In this document: piece after piece, positions 1 through 7,443 of the stretch | Position numbering within the stretch: the stretch's first letter is position 1 | Layout of the letters: the number at the start of each line of letters is the position of its first letter | Origin: Deinococcus sp. | GTDB taxonomy: Bacteria > Deinococcota > Deinococci > Deinococcales > Deinococcaceae | Reading direction: 5' to 3' | DNA length: 14,109 nt | Assembly (NCBI GenBank): GCA_018260375.1 | Contig: JAGLBF010000056.1 | Span: 1 to 14,109, forward strand | Translations under genes and position numbers: made by a program | Notes under the pieces: generated by a model | The model's input: the letters and a program-made list of their open reading frames with translations, nothing else | Told to the model about the DNA's origin: nothing | Database searches by the model: none

Positions 1-66
1 ACTGTGCGGTATGGAGCCGCAGGCGGCGCTTTTCCGACTGTGGTGGAATTTAGCGGCAGTCCGTAT
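1..66 (-). repeat. Short palindromic repeat, copy 1 (A half only, cut by window edge)
   Basis: This is the reverse complement of the A half of the repeat seen complete at 660-795. It ends in the terminal motif CAGTCCGTAT at 57-66 and contains the internal hairpin core GCCGC-CT-GCGGC read from the other strand. The B half, if present, lies to the left of the window. It carries the TAAATTCC variant shared with copies 2 and 3. Its orientation is opposite to copy 2, so the two copies bracket the 149-aa gene as inverted repeats. Confidence 0.9.
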
Positions 67-145
67 GAGTATAGAGATAGAGTCATAACATGACAATGTC
101 AGGGCTTTTTTTACAACTTTTACAACCTACCCTGTACTGTTGTCC

Positions 146-595
146 CTACGCCTGCATGCCGCCGCCGCCTTGCAAGCTACGCTCTACAGCACCAACCACA
201 TCGCCCTCAAAGCGGCGCAGGTGCTCGTGCAAACGGCGCAACTCTACGCCGTCTAGGTCTGGGAGCCACAACACACTGCGGCCCATAACTGCAAAGGCCA
301 CCTGCTCATCTTCGTCTTCTACGGGCTCTAGCACCAGCGAGCCGTAATCCAGCTCCTGGTTCATGAGGTTCATGCCCAGCAGCACCTCGGTGACAGCATC
401 TTCCTCAACAAACAGGTCAAGGTCAAGGTGCAGGCGCACCAAAACCCCGCCGCGTTCATCGGCCTGAGCAAAGAGCGCCACGCGGGTTTCACCGCTGTAT
501 ATCAGTGCGCCTTCATCCAGCAGTTCAATGCTTAGCCCGTGTCCCTTGAGCGAAGCCACAATGCGGCCCAGCTCGGCGTTGGTGGTATGGGTCAT
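146..595 (-). CDS. Hypothetical acidic 149-aa protein
   Basis: I do not recognise this protein with certainty. It is a small soluble acidic protein with no signal peptide or membrane segment. A basic/hydrophobic N-terminal part is followed by an acidic middle (residues about 55-100, with DLDLFVEEDAV and EPVEDEDEQ) and a charged C-terminal helix (LRRLHEHLRRFEGD), ending in a short Gly run. The alternation of strands with a final helix is reminiscent of DUF2170/YjfI or YbjN-like proteins, but that is only an impression. The ATG at 593-595 is preferred because the -10 box TATACT sits 9 nt before it, and because the longer in-frame extension to 748 is encoded by the inserted repeat. The stop is TAG. 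The gene is enclosed by inverted copies of the repeat. The coding frame is intact, so it is probably a real gene. Confidence 0.75.
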   Translation of the reverse strand: MTHTTNAELGRIVASLKGHGLSIELLDEGALIYSGETRVALFAQADERGGVLVRLHLDLDLFVEEDAVTEVLLGMNLMNQELDYGSLVLEPVEDEDEQVAFAVMGRSVLWLPDLDGVELRRLHEHLRRFEGDVVGAVERSLQGGGGMQA

Positions 596-604
596 ACGCC
601 ACTC

Positions 605-610
605 AGTATA
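605..610 (-). promoter_or_regulatory. -10 box TATACT for the 149-aa gene, leaderless geometry
   Basis: TATACT on the minus strand is followed by 9 nt and then the ATG at 595. Transcription would start at or within a few bases of the start codon. No good -35 box is visible at 16-18 nt upstream, and no Shine-Dalgarno sequence is present. This fits the leaderless promoters known from Deinococcus. Confidence 0.6.
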
Positions 611-659
611 GCGCCGTGTTGGTGGGGGAAATGTGGGGGCAGGTTGCCCTGGTTGGTTG

Positions 660-795
660 ATACGGACTGCCGCTAAATTCCACCACAGTCGGAAAAGCGC
701 CGCCTGCGGCTCCATACCGCACAGTCCGTATGCTGTTCCCACTCGCATGCGCCCTGATTGATTCGGAAGTACGCCAAATCAATCGGAATCCGTAT
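660..795 (+). repeat. Short palindromic repeat, copy 2 (complete, 136 bp)
   Basis: The reference copy has two modules. The A half (660-731) is bounded by the 10-bp inverted repeat ATACGGACTG/CAGTCCGTAT and contains a GCCGC-CT-GCGGC hairpin (699-710). The B half (732-795) contains a stem GATTGATT-C-GG (756-766) pairing with CC-A-AATCAATC (774-784) and ends in CCGTAT, repeating the motif at the A/B junction. No target-site duplication is visible and there is no coding capacity for a transposase. It is a non-autonomous, MITE-like or SNR-like element; short repeat families of this kind are known from Deinococcus radiodurans. Confidence 0.92.
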
Positions 796-864
796 GAGCG
801 GCTCAATGCTGATGTAGCCGCCAAGCTAGCCTAACGCCTGCCCGTCTTGCCTCTCTTTTGGCGA

Positions 865-1650
865 CTATTCCCGCCGCAATTCTTTGGCGCTCACACCTTC
901 CATATAGCCTTCGTCGCCCAGCACATCCACTGTGCCGCTGAGGGGGTGTAGTTTGACCACTTTCCCGCACGCACCCGTGCTGGTGTGACACACGCGGGCG
1001 TTTTTGCGCGGCAGTTCGCCCAGCAACTCTACATATTGTTGGTGCTCGTACTGCAAGCAGCACAACAGCCGCCCACAAGGCCCGCTGAGCTTTTCGGGGT
1101 TGAGGGGCAGTTGCTGGTCGCGTGCCATGCGAATACTCACAGGGGCAAACTCCTGCAAGTGGCTGCTTGAGCAGTTTTCACGCCCGCAGGCCCCGAGTGC
1201 GCCGAGCATCTGCGCTTGCTCACGCGGGCCAATGGCCGCCAGGTTGACGCGGGCGCGGGTGCGGGTACGGACGTCGGCTATCAGCTCGGTGAGCTCTACC
1301 CGTTGATCGGCGCTATAGCTGATGGTCAGCAGGTTACCGTCAAGCGTAAACTCAGCTCCTACAATCTTGACGGGCAGCTTGCGGTCACGGGCGCGGGCAC
1401 GCAAAAACCATTTGAGATCCTCACCTTGCTCCCCCAGCCGAGCCCAGTCAGTGAGGTCATCAGCAGTGGCGCGGCGCAGCACCATGCCGTAGCGCCCGCT
1501 GTCTTGGGGCCGCGCTGCCCCGCGCACAGTCGCTACTTCAGGGCCGCGTTTGCCCTGCACCACCACTGCTGCACCGAGGTCATAAGGCTCCTCGCTGAGC
1601 ATGTCGTGAAGTTGGGGGCTATGTTGAAAACGCACGGGCAAAATAAACAC
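865..1650 (-). CDS. PSP1-domain protein, RicT/YaaT-like
   Basis: The 261-aa protein carries the PSP1 C-terminal domain. The best evidence is the cysteine-rich signature PCGRLLCCLQYEH (residues 191-203), preceded by LPLNPEKLSG, and a second pair CGRENC (C155, C160). In Bacillus the homologue RicT (YaaT) forms the Ric complex with RicA and RicF, binds [4Fe-4S] clusters and modulates RNase Y-dependent mRNA processing and development. Whether RicA/F partners exist here cannot be seen. The usual family N-terminus (a short strand with VRF) is present as ILPVRF. The start is GTG at 1648-1650, with no Shine-Dalgarno but a -10 box 8 nt upstream. The length is normal for the family. The stop is TAG at 865. 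The gene is not obviously in an operon with its neighbours. Confidence 0.88.
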   Translation of the reverse strand: MFILPVRFQHSPQLHDMLSEEPYDLGAAVVVQGKRGPEVATVRGAARPQDSGRYGMVLRRATADDLTDWARLGEQGEDLKWFLRARARDRKLPVKIVGAEFTLDGNLLTISYSADQRVELTELIADVRTRTRARVNLAAIGPREQAQMLGALGACGRENCSSSHLQEFAPVSIRMARDQQLPLNPEKLSGPCGRLLCCLQYEHQQYVELLGELPRKNARVCHTSTGACGKVVKLHPLSGTVDVLGDEGYMEGVSAKELRRE

Positions 1651-1658
1651 AATGGCCT

Positions 1659-1664
1659 AGAGTA
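1659..1664 (-). promoter_or_regulatory. -10 box TACTCT for the PSP1 gene, leaderless geometry
   Basis: TACTCT on the minus strand lies 8 nt before the GTG start at 1650. No -35 consensus is seen at the expected spacing. The geometry matches five other genes in the window. Confidence 0.45.
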
Positions 1665-1923
1665 TGACACAGCAGCGCAGGGGGTGCGGTAGCAAGAATT
1701 ACAAAATTTCTTGAATCTCAGTCTTGGTATATTCAAAAGAGTTGACCTAATATTTTACCAGGTATAGGTGTTATTATAAGGCCAATAGTGATAGGAAAGT
1801 GCTAATAAGTAATACTAAACAATATTCATTACATGCTTTGAATGATGAGAGCTTGTACGCTCAAGCTACAAAATACAAAACCAATGGTATACCCAGTGAC
1901 CGCATAAGCGCCCTTTGGCCCTC

Positions 1924-1952
1924 TTGTTTCTCTGCTGCTCAGCTGATATACT
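1924..1952 (+). promoter_or_regulatory. Promoter of rpmE
   Basis: TTGTTT (1924-1929) and TATACT (1947-1952) are separated by 17 nt, close to the sigma-70/SigA consensus. Transcription would begin near 1959, giving a leader of about 45 nt before the rpmE ATG at 2005. Unlike most genes here, rpmE thus has a real leader, and it has a Shine-Dalgarno-like AAAGGA at 1992-1997. Confidence 0.65.
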
Positions 1953-2004
1953 TCTAGGGTTAGCCCGTACACGCACCCTAGACGTGGCGGCAAAGGATAC
2001 TCCC

Positions 2005-2226
2005 ATGAAAAAAGACATTCACCCCAAAGCCGTACCCTGCAAAATCATCTACCAGGGCAAAGTCGTTCTGGAAACTATGAGCACCAAGCCTGAAATCCAC
2101 GTAGACGTGTGGAGCGGCGTGCACCCCTTTTGGACAGGTGAGGAGCGCTTCTTGGATACCGAAGGCCGCGTTGATAAGTTTAACAAGCGCTTTGGCGACA
2201 GCTACCGCCGCAACAAGCAAGCCTAA
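2005..2226 (+). CDS. rpmE: 50S ribosomal protein L31, zinc-free (C-) form
   Basis: The 73-aa protein is a component of the large ribosomal subunit at the intersubunit bridge. It shows the family start MKKDIHPKAVPC, the central STKPEIHVDVWSGVHPFWTG and the tail RVDKFNKRFGDSYRR. In zinc-binding L31 the first region has CxC and the second has CxxC. Here only C12 remains, and the second pair is replaced by WSGV, so this is the C- paralogue that does not bind zinc. The ATG at 2005 is chosen because it matches the family N-terminus and has AAAGGA about 8 nt upstream; the longer open frame to 1915 runs through the promoter. It is the only plus-strand gene in the window, and it has its own promoter and terminator. 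Confidence 0.97.
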   Translation: MKKDIHPKAVPCKIIYQGKVVLETMSTKPEIHVDVWSGVHPFWTGEERFLDTEGRVDKFNKRFGDSYRRNKQA

Positions 2227-2245
2227 GCAGCACCAAAGTCGATGG

Positions 2246-2271
2246 GCCTCACCTGTGCGGTGGGGCTTTTT
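2246..2271 (+). terminator. Rho-independent terminator after rpmE
   Basis: The stem GCCTCACC (2246-2253) pairs with GGTGGGGC (2259-2266), with one G-T pair and a TGTGC loop. It is followed directly by TTTTT (2267-2271). It begins 20 nt after the rpmE stop codon. Confidence 0.85.
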
Positions 2272-2372
2272 GCTGTCTATCAGCTTCTAGGTCAGTGCAG
2301 CGTACTACAGACTCCACGATATAAGAGCGCGATGCCTAGCTGTATAAACAGCTGATTGACCCAGGAGGCTAC

Positions 2373-2403
2373 AAAAAAACGCAGCCCATAGGCTACGCTT
2401 TTT
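2373..2403. terminator. Bidirectional hairpin terminator
   Basis: The stem ACGCAGCC (2379-2386), loop CATA and GGCTACGC(T) (2391-2399) are flanked by a run of seven A on the left and TTTTT on the right. On the minus strand this gives a stem followed by TTTTTTT, fitting as terminator of the glycine-zipper gene that ends at 2430. On the plus strand it could also stop read-through from rpmE. Confidence 0.75.
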
Positions 2404-2429
2404 ATACAGGTCGTTTGTGCGTCTACAGC

Positions 2430-2993
2430 TTAGGCAACCAAGCGGCCATTGTGGCGGCTAGCAGCGGCGGCTACAGCGTCAGCAGGTACGCTGTCATCAA
2501 CAGCTACAGCACGTCCACCAGCGTCGGTGGCAGATTGTACCTGGGTATAGTGGGTTTCCTGGGCTTCATAGTAGTGTTCGCCGGTTTCATCTACGCCAGC
2601 AGCGCCGCCTACACCGCCCACAGCTGCGCCTACGCCAGCGCCCAGAGCAGTTACACCCAAGATAAAGGGCAGAGCCAAGCCGCCAGTAGCCACGGTGGCG
2701 GCGGTGGCAGCAGCAGTGCCTAGCACACCAGCAGTGGCAAGTACGCCGGCAGTCGCGCCTACAGCAGCGCCTACGCCAGTGCCTTTAACAGCGCCAGCAG
2801 CGGCGTCTTCGGGGGTGCCGCCGCCTTCAGTCACAGCGGTGCTGGTCGTGGTGCTGGTGGGGGCAACAGGGGCAGTGGTGCCAGCGTTGCGGTAGTTAGA
2901 GGTGCCAATTTCGGCACGAATAAGGCCCTGGCCCTGGAGGTCGGCGATAAAAGCGTCGGCGTCGGCTACGGTAGGAAAAATGTAATGTTTCAT
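2430..2993 (-). CDS. Glycine-zipper protein of unknown function
   Basis: The 187-aa protein has three parts. Residues 1-35 are a small alpha/beta unit (MKHYIFPTVADADAFIADLQ). Residues 66-135 are an Ala/Gly/Val-rich segment with repeated GxxxG-type spacing (GTGVGAAVGATAGV, GAGVGAAVGGVGG), able to form a membrane-inserted helical hairpin. Residues 137-187 are a second small alpha/beta unit ending ADAVAAAASRHNGRLVA. This split-domain plan resembles bacterial stress-associated proteins of the YflT/DUF1269 kind, but I cannot assign a function. The ATG at 2993 is preferred because the recognisable domain begins there; CAAACT lies 7 nt upstream. A longer in-frame start at 3074, 11 nt after the mutL stop, is possible, and a GAAAGGAG lies inside that extension. 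Confidence 0.75.
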   Translation of the reverse strand: MKHYIFPTVADADAFIADLQGQGLIRAEIGTSNYRNAGTTAPVAPTSTTTSTAVTEGGGTPEDAAAGAVKGTGVGAAVGATAGVLATAGVLGTAAATAATVATGGLALPFILGVTALGAGVGAAVGGVGGAAGVDETGEHYYEAQETHYTQVQSATDAGGRAVAVDDSVPADAVAAAASRHNGRLVA

Positions 2994-3085
2994 GGGTTTT
3001 AGTTTGGCGGCTACAGCTCCTTTCAAGATGAGAAAGCCTTGACGGTTGGTTGATGTTAGTGAGAAGTTAAACATTTAATTCATTC

Positions 3086-4771
3086 TCATACAGGGTTGGT
3101 ATGCCTGACTGCACGGGGATTTGCGTCTTGGTCGCGCACGCCTGGCAAGTCGCGGGCCGACCGGCGCCCAAAGGCGTGGGCCAGGTCGCGCTCTGGCATT
3201 CGGAGTACGGTGGGGCGGCCGTGTGGACAGCTCCAGGGGTGTTGGCACTGCGACAGGGCGTGCAACACCGCTGCGCCGTTTTCGGGGGTGATCATACCTG
3301 CTTTGAGCGCAGGGGCGCAGGCCAGGCGGCCCAGTAGCTCGCGGACAGCTTCTTGGGGGGTGGCGTGGCCGAGTACCGTTTCTATAATCTGTTCGTGCAG
3401 TCTGGGCACACTCAGGCGGGCAAGGGCGGCGGGCAGGGTACGCAGTCGGGCCAGTCCTGCGCCAAATTCTTCTATCACCAGCCCCCACTGGGCTAGGGCC
3501 TGAGCACGCTCGTGTAGTCGGGCCAGCTGTTCGGGGCCAAGTTGTAGCAGTTCGGGTTCGGGCAGTTCCAGCGGCGGCTGGGAAGCGACTTGAGCTTGCA
3601 GTTGCTCAAACAGCACCCGCTCGTGGGCAGCGTGCGCGTCAATGAGCCACAGGTCGCCCTCACCCTCAGTGAGCAGGTAATTTTGGCGGTAAATGCCCAG
3701 CAAGCTCAGGCGCGGAAAGCTGCCGCTTGGGGTGCTGGCTTCGGGCAATGCGGCAGCGGGGCGCAGTTCGGGTAAGGCGCGGGCGAGGGGTTGCTGGGCG
3801 AGCAAGTCCTGCACGGTTTGGGTCACAAGCTGGCACAGTTGCGGTAAGTCAGCGAGGGCCACCACACTTTTGGCGGGGTGGATATTGGGGTTGATGTCGG
3901 TAGGCGGCAACTGCACATTGAGCACACACAGCGGGGCATGACCAGCGGCGAGCAGCTCACCGTACCCCGTAATCACGGCCTTTTCTAGCTCAGGGGGGGC
4001 CTGTACGGGGCGACCGTTGATGGCAAAAAACATGCGGTCACGCCTGGGACGGCTGAGTTCGGGGCGGCTGATGACGCCGCTGATAGCCGGCAGATGGGTA
4101 CTGGCTTCATTCAGGCGGAGCAAGCGGTTGGCAATCAGCGGGCCGTAGACGCTCGCCACTGCGCCGCGTATGTCACTGGGCGCGTGTAGCAGCTTGGTGT
4201 CACCGTCAATGCTCAGCTTCCAGTGGTGCTGGGGGTGGTGCAGAGCGTAGCGGGCAACCAGAGACACGACTTCGCGGGCTTCGCTGCTGGGGCTGGCCTG
4301 GGTGCGCAAACGGGCTGGGAGGTGAGCGAACAGCTGCGAGACTTGCGCAGTTGTGCCAGCAGGCGCGCTGACTTTTTCTAGTGTCACCGCGTCGCCGCGT
4401 GCGTGCAGTTGTGTGGCCCCAAGTTGGGAGGCGGGGCGGGTGGTCAGGGTCAGCTCGCCTGCCTGAGCCAGCGCCCACAGCGCTTCCCCGCGGAAGCCAA
4501 GGGTAGCCACCTGGTCAATGTCGTCACCTGGTAGTTTGCTGGTGGCATGGCGCAGCGGAGCTAAAGCCACCTCACTAGCGGCGATGCCCGCGCCGTTGTC
4601 GCGCACCTGCACGCGCCGCAGCCCGCCGTCCTCAAGTTCAATATCCAGCCTGGTGCTGCCCGCGTCTAGGGCGTTGTCTATCAGCTCGCGTACCACATCC
4701 AGCGGGCGCGACACCACTTCGCCTGCGGCAATCAGGCGAGCCGTTTCGGGTGGCAACAGGCGGATAGGCAT
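3086..4771 (-). CDS. mutL: DNA mismatch repair protein MutL
   Basis: The 561-aa protein is a GHKL ATPase that couples mismatch recognition by MutS to strand incision. N-terminal ATPase motifs are complete: RELIDNALDAG (E29, N33), DNGAGI (58-63), HATSKL and GFRGEAL (92-98). The C-terminal dimerisation/endonuclease domain shows DAHAAHERVLFE (378-389), matching DxHA(x)2E(x)4E, and CPHGRP (515-520), both metal-site elements of nicking MutL proteins found where MutH is absent. The usual Gln after the first Asp is Ala (A379). Starting at ATG 4769-4771 gives the conserved beginning IRLLPPETARLIAAGEVV; a longer open frame to 4804 adds 11 non-conserved residues. It lies 69 nt downstream of mutS on the same strand, so an operon is likely, with a possible internal promoter. 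Confidence 0.96.
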   Translation of the reverse strand: MPIRLLPPETARLIAAGEVVSRPLDVVRELIDNALDAGSTRLDIELEDGGLRRVQVRDNGAGIAASEVALAPLRHATSKLPGDDIDQVATLGFRGEALWALAQAGELTLTTRPASQLGATQLHARGDAVTLEKVSAPAGTTAQVSQLFAHLPARLRTQASPSSEAREVVSLVARYALHHPQHHWKLSIDGDTKLLHAPSDIRGAVASVYGPLIANRLLRLNEASTHLPAISGVISRPELSRPRRDRMFFAINGRPVQAPPELEKAVITGYGELLAAGHAPLCVLNVQLPPTDINPNIHPAKSVVALADLPQLCQLVTQTVQDLLAQQPLARALPELRPAAALPEASTPSGSFPRLSLLGIYRQNYLLTEGEGDLWLIDAHAAHERVLFEQLQAQVASQPPLELPEPELLQLGPEQLARLHERAQALAQWGLVIEEFGAGLARLRTLPAALARLSVPRLHEQIIETVLGHATPQEAVRELLGRLACAPALKAGMITPENGAAVLHALSQCQHPWSCPHGRPTVLRMPERDLAHAFGRRSARDLPGVRDQDANPRAVRHTNPV

Positions 4772-4778
4772 AGGGCTT

Positions 4779-4784
4779 AGGCTA
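4779..4784 (-). promoter_or_regulatory. Candidate -10 box TAGCCT for mutL
   Basis: TAGCCT lies 7 nt before the mutL ATG on the minus strand, the same spacing seen at other genes here. The hexamer is weak, with T1, A2 and T6 only, and mutL may simply be co-transcribed with mutS. Confidence 0.3.
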
Positions 4785-4840
4785 GAGCATTGGGGTGAGG
4801 GCAAAGGTGACGAAAGAGCAGGCAGCCGCCTGTTACCGCT

Positions 4841-7435
4841 TTACTCTCCCCGTTTTTGCCACTCGTGCAGTAGGGCCAGAGCCTCAATGGGCGTCAGGCG
4901 GCTGAGGTCTAGCGCGGCGAGTTCGGCGCTGAGGTCGTTTTGTTGGCGGCGTGCATTGAGGCCGCTGAGCAAGGCAGCAGCCCGCTCGGTGACGCGCAGG
5001 GGTAGCCCCGCAAGTTTAGCCACTTCTACGCCGTAGCTTTGCCGCGCCGCGCCCGCCATAACCTGGTGGTAAAAGGTGAGGCTGCCCGCATCTTCTTCGG
5101 CAGCGACGTGCAGGTTAACCACGCCTGCCAGGTGCTGCTCCAGGTGCGTGAGTTCAAAGTAGTGGGTGGCAAAGAGGGTGTAGACGCCCGCCGCGTGCAG
5201 GTGTTCCAGCGCTGATTGGGCGATGGCGAGGCCGTCTAGGGTAGAGGTACCGCGCCCAATTTCATCCAAGATAACCAGGCTCATCGGGGTAGCATGGTGC
5301 AAGATGCCTGCCAGTTCAGACATCTCTACCATAAAGGTGCTGCGCCCGCCCGCTAGGTCGTCGCTGGCTCCGATACGGGTGTAGATGCTGTCAAAGATAG
5401 GTAAGGTGGCTTGTTCGGCGGGCACAAATGACCCGATTTGGTGCAGCAGGGCGCACAGTGCCACAGTACGCAGGTAGGTGCTTTTGCCCGCCATGTTGGG
5501 GCCGGTGAGCAGCAGTGTGCGGCGGTTGCTCGCCAGGTGAACATCATTGGGCACAAAGTGTGCGCCCGCATGCAGCTCTACCACAGCGTGACGGGCCTGA
5601 ATAAGGTGCAACTCGCGCACGCCTTCGGGCTGGGTGTGCGGGCGTACCCAGGCGCGCTCGGCAGCGACTTCGGCGAGGGTGGTCAGCACATCTAGCTCAG
5701 CCAGCGCACCTGCTGCTGCACTCAGGGCTTCGGCGTGCTGGGCCAGTTGGGTGCGTAGCTCGGCAAAGACTTCTTGCTCTAGTCTGGCGGCGGCTTGCTC
5801 TAGGCGGGCAATTTCGCGCTCATGCTCACGCAGGTCACTGCGGGTAAAGCGGGCGCGGTCTTTGAGGGTGGCAATCTGGCGGTAATCGCCGGGGACTTTG
5901 TCAAGGTGACCAGCGCCTACCTCTAGGTAGTACCCAAATACGCTGTTATAGCCCACTTTCAGGCCCGCAATACCCGTGCGGGTGCGCTCACTGAGTTCAA
6001 GCTCAGCAAGCCAGGTGCGGTGACCCAGCGCCTCAGCCCGCAGTCCGTCTAGCTGGGCGTGAAAGCCCTCGCGTATCAGCCCGCCGTCACTGACGCGCAT
6101 AGGCGGATCGTCAACCAGTGCGGCGCGTATCAGGTCGTCTAACCCCGACAGGCTCAGGCGGTGGCGTAGGCCGCTGAGCAGGCTACCGTTGGGGAGGCTG
6201 CTCAGCAGGTTATGGGCTTCAGGGAGCAGCTCTAGTGTACGCAGCAACGCGGCGATTTCACGCGGGGTAGCCCGCAGGGAAGCGGTGCGGGCGGCGAGGC
6301 GCTCTAGGTCGTGGGCGCGGTAGAGCAGGGCGCGTAGAGCCAGGCGCAAGTCAGGGCCGCTGACCAGGGCCTCTAGTGCGTCTTGGCGGGCACTGAGGCT
6401 GGTACGGTCAAGTAGGGGTGAGCGCAGCCAAGACCGCAGGCGCCGCTTGCCCCCCGCGCTGCGGGTTTTGCCCAGGGCAGCCAGCAAGGTAACCCCCTGA
6501 GGCGACTGGGGCGTAAACAGTTCTAGGGCGCGCAGGGCGTAGTCAGACAGCTGCATGTGCGCTCCCACCTCAAAGCGCTCCAGGCGGCGCACCATGCTTA
6601 GGGCGTGCTGTTCGTTGACCCTGTCACCACTGGCAATGCCGCGTGCGTAGCCTAGCACCGCGCCGCAAGCCCGCAGTAAAGCGGTGTGGGCCTCACCCGT
6701 CTGGGGGTCTTGCAGCGCACCAGGCACCTCGCCTAGGACATCCAGCAAATGATCCCGCGCCGCCGCCTCATCAAAGCTGGCGGGCGACAGCATCATGGGA
6801 AAGCGGCGCTGAAAGTCGCTGAGCAGTTGCGGGTTTTGGCTGAGTTCTGGGCTGAGCAGCACCTCGCGGGCCTGCCAGCGCGACAGTTCGTCATAGAGCG
6901 TGGCGCGGCTGCCAAAAGTGGCGCAGCGAAAGTCACCTGTAGAGAGGTCAAGCAGTGCCAGGGCGTAGCCGCTGCCTGTAGCAATAGCCGCTAGGTAGTT
7001 TTCTTCGGCGCCCAGCAGCCGCTCGTCGGTGACGGTGCCAGGGGTGAGCATCTGGGTCACTTTGCGCTCTACCAGGGCCGCGCCGCCTTCGGGTACGTCG
7101 CTTATCTGCTCGGCAACGGCAACACGCACACCCTGAGCAAGCAATTTTTCTACAAAGCTGTCTAGGGTTCGCAGCGGAATGCCTGCCATCGCTGTAGAAA
7201 AGCCCTTGCTGGTTTTGTGCGTAAGCGTCAGTCCCAGGAGCCGGGCCGCCCGCTCAGCATCTTCGCCAAAGGTTTCGTAAAAGTCGCCACACTGAAAGAG
7301 CAGCAGCGTGTCAGGAAAAGCCAGCGCCACTTCGTCACGCATAGCCACATACTGCTCCAGCATGGGCGGCAATTTGCCGCTGCCCACGCCCTTGAGCTTG
7401 CCGCGCTGAGGTTCGGTCAGGGTTGGAGCCGTCAT
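4841..7435 (-). CDS. mutS: DNA mismatch repair protein MutS
   Basis: The 864-aa protein is a MutS1-type mismatch recognition ATPase of normal length. The mismatch-binding motif is FYE (F52-Y53-E54 in CGDFYETFGEDA), with the family context LLLFQ before it. The connector, lever and clamp regions follow. The ATPase has Walker A GPNMAGKST (645-653), Walker B LVILDEIGRGTS (D724, E725) and the HY signature of ATHYFELTHLE. The C-terminus ends shortly after the helix-turn-helix dimerisation region. The ATG at 7435 has no Shine-Dalgarno, but a -10 box TACACT lies 8 nt upstream. mutL follows 69 nt downstream on the same strand. A copy of the repeat begins 50 nt upstream, close to the promoter. Confidence 0.97.
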   Translation of the reverse strand: MTAPTLTEPQRGKLKGVGSGKLPPMLEQYVAMRDEVALAFPDTLLLFQCGDFYETFGEDAERAARLLGLTLTHKTSKGFSTAMAGIPLRTLDSFVEKLLAQGVRVAVAEQISDVPEGGAALVERKVTQMLTPGTVTDERLLGAEENYLAAIATGSGYALALLDLSTGDFRCATFGSRATLYDELSRWQAREVLLSPELSQNPQLLSDFQRRFPMMLSPASFDEAAARDHLLDVLGEVPGALQDPQTGEAHTALLRACGAVLGYARGIASGDRVNEQHALSMVRRLERFEVGAHMQLSDYALRALELFTPQSPQGVTLLAALGKTRSAGGKRRLRSWLRSPLLDRTSLSARQDALEALVSGPDLRLALRALLYRAHDLERLAARTASLRATPREIAALLRTLELLPEAHNLLSSLPNGSLLSGLRHRLSLSGLDDLIRAALVDDPPMRVSDGGLIREGFHAQLDGLRAEALGHRTWLAELELSERTRTGIAGLKVGYNSVFGYYLEVGAGHLDKVPGDYRQIATLKDRARFTRSDLREHEREIARLEQAAARLEQEVFAELRTQLAQHAEALSAAAGALAELDVLTTLAEVAAERAWVRPHTQPEGVRELHLIQARHAVVELHAGAHFVPNDVHLASNRRTLLLTGPNMAGKSTYLRTVALCALLHQIGSFVPAEQATLPIFDSIYTRIGASDDLAGGRSTFMVEMSELAGILHHATPMSLVILDEIGRGTSTLDGLAIAQSALEHLHAAGVYTLFATHYFELTHLEQHLAGVVNLHVAAEEDAGSLTFYHQVMAGAARQSYGVEVAKLAGLPLRVTERAAALLSGLNARRQQNDLSAELAALDLSRLTPIEALALLHEWQKRGE

Positions 7436-7443
7436 CGGGGGAC

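Larger units (their letters stand above)
1651..2004. other. AT-rich intergenic region between divergent PSP1 gene and rpmE
   Basis: No gene is visible. The segment 1700-1910 is much more AT-rich than the genes. It holds the rpmE promoter (1924-1952) at its right end and a small hairpin AGCTTG-TACGCT-CAAGCT (1850-1867) without a T-tract. A TTGACC at 1742-1747 followed after 15 nt by TATAGG (1763-1768) might be a second, weaker plus-strand promoter. I see no tRNA or recognisable structured RNA. Confidence 0.5.

Noticed and set aside
76..111. TGACA-A-TGTCA followed by GGGCTTTTTTT as a terminator
   Set aside because: A one-base loop cannot form, and the T-run lies on the wrong strand for the neighbouring gene.
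596..748. In-frame N-terminal extension of the 149-aa protein to 748
   Set aside because: Much of the extension is encoded by repeat copy 2, and a good -10 box lies directly before the internal ATG at 595.
730..834. Plus-strand 34-aa open frame starting in repeat copy 2 and ending ERLNADVAAKLA
   Set aside because: Most of it is repeat half B, which happens to be open in this frame in copy 4 too. The unique tail is too short to support a gene, though it could be a remnant.
2338..2353. Palindrome AGCTGT-ATAA-ACAGCT
   Set aside because: Short, without a T-tract and not at a promoter; possibly an operator, but nothing supports this.
2415..2895. Plus-strand Ala/Ser-rich open frames opposite the glycine-zipper gene
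   Set aside because: They are mirror images of a GC-rich repetitive coding sequence, with no promoter or ribosome binding site.
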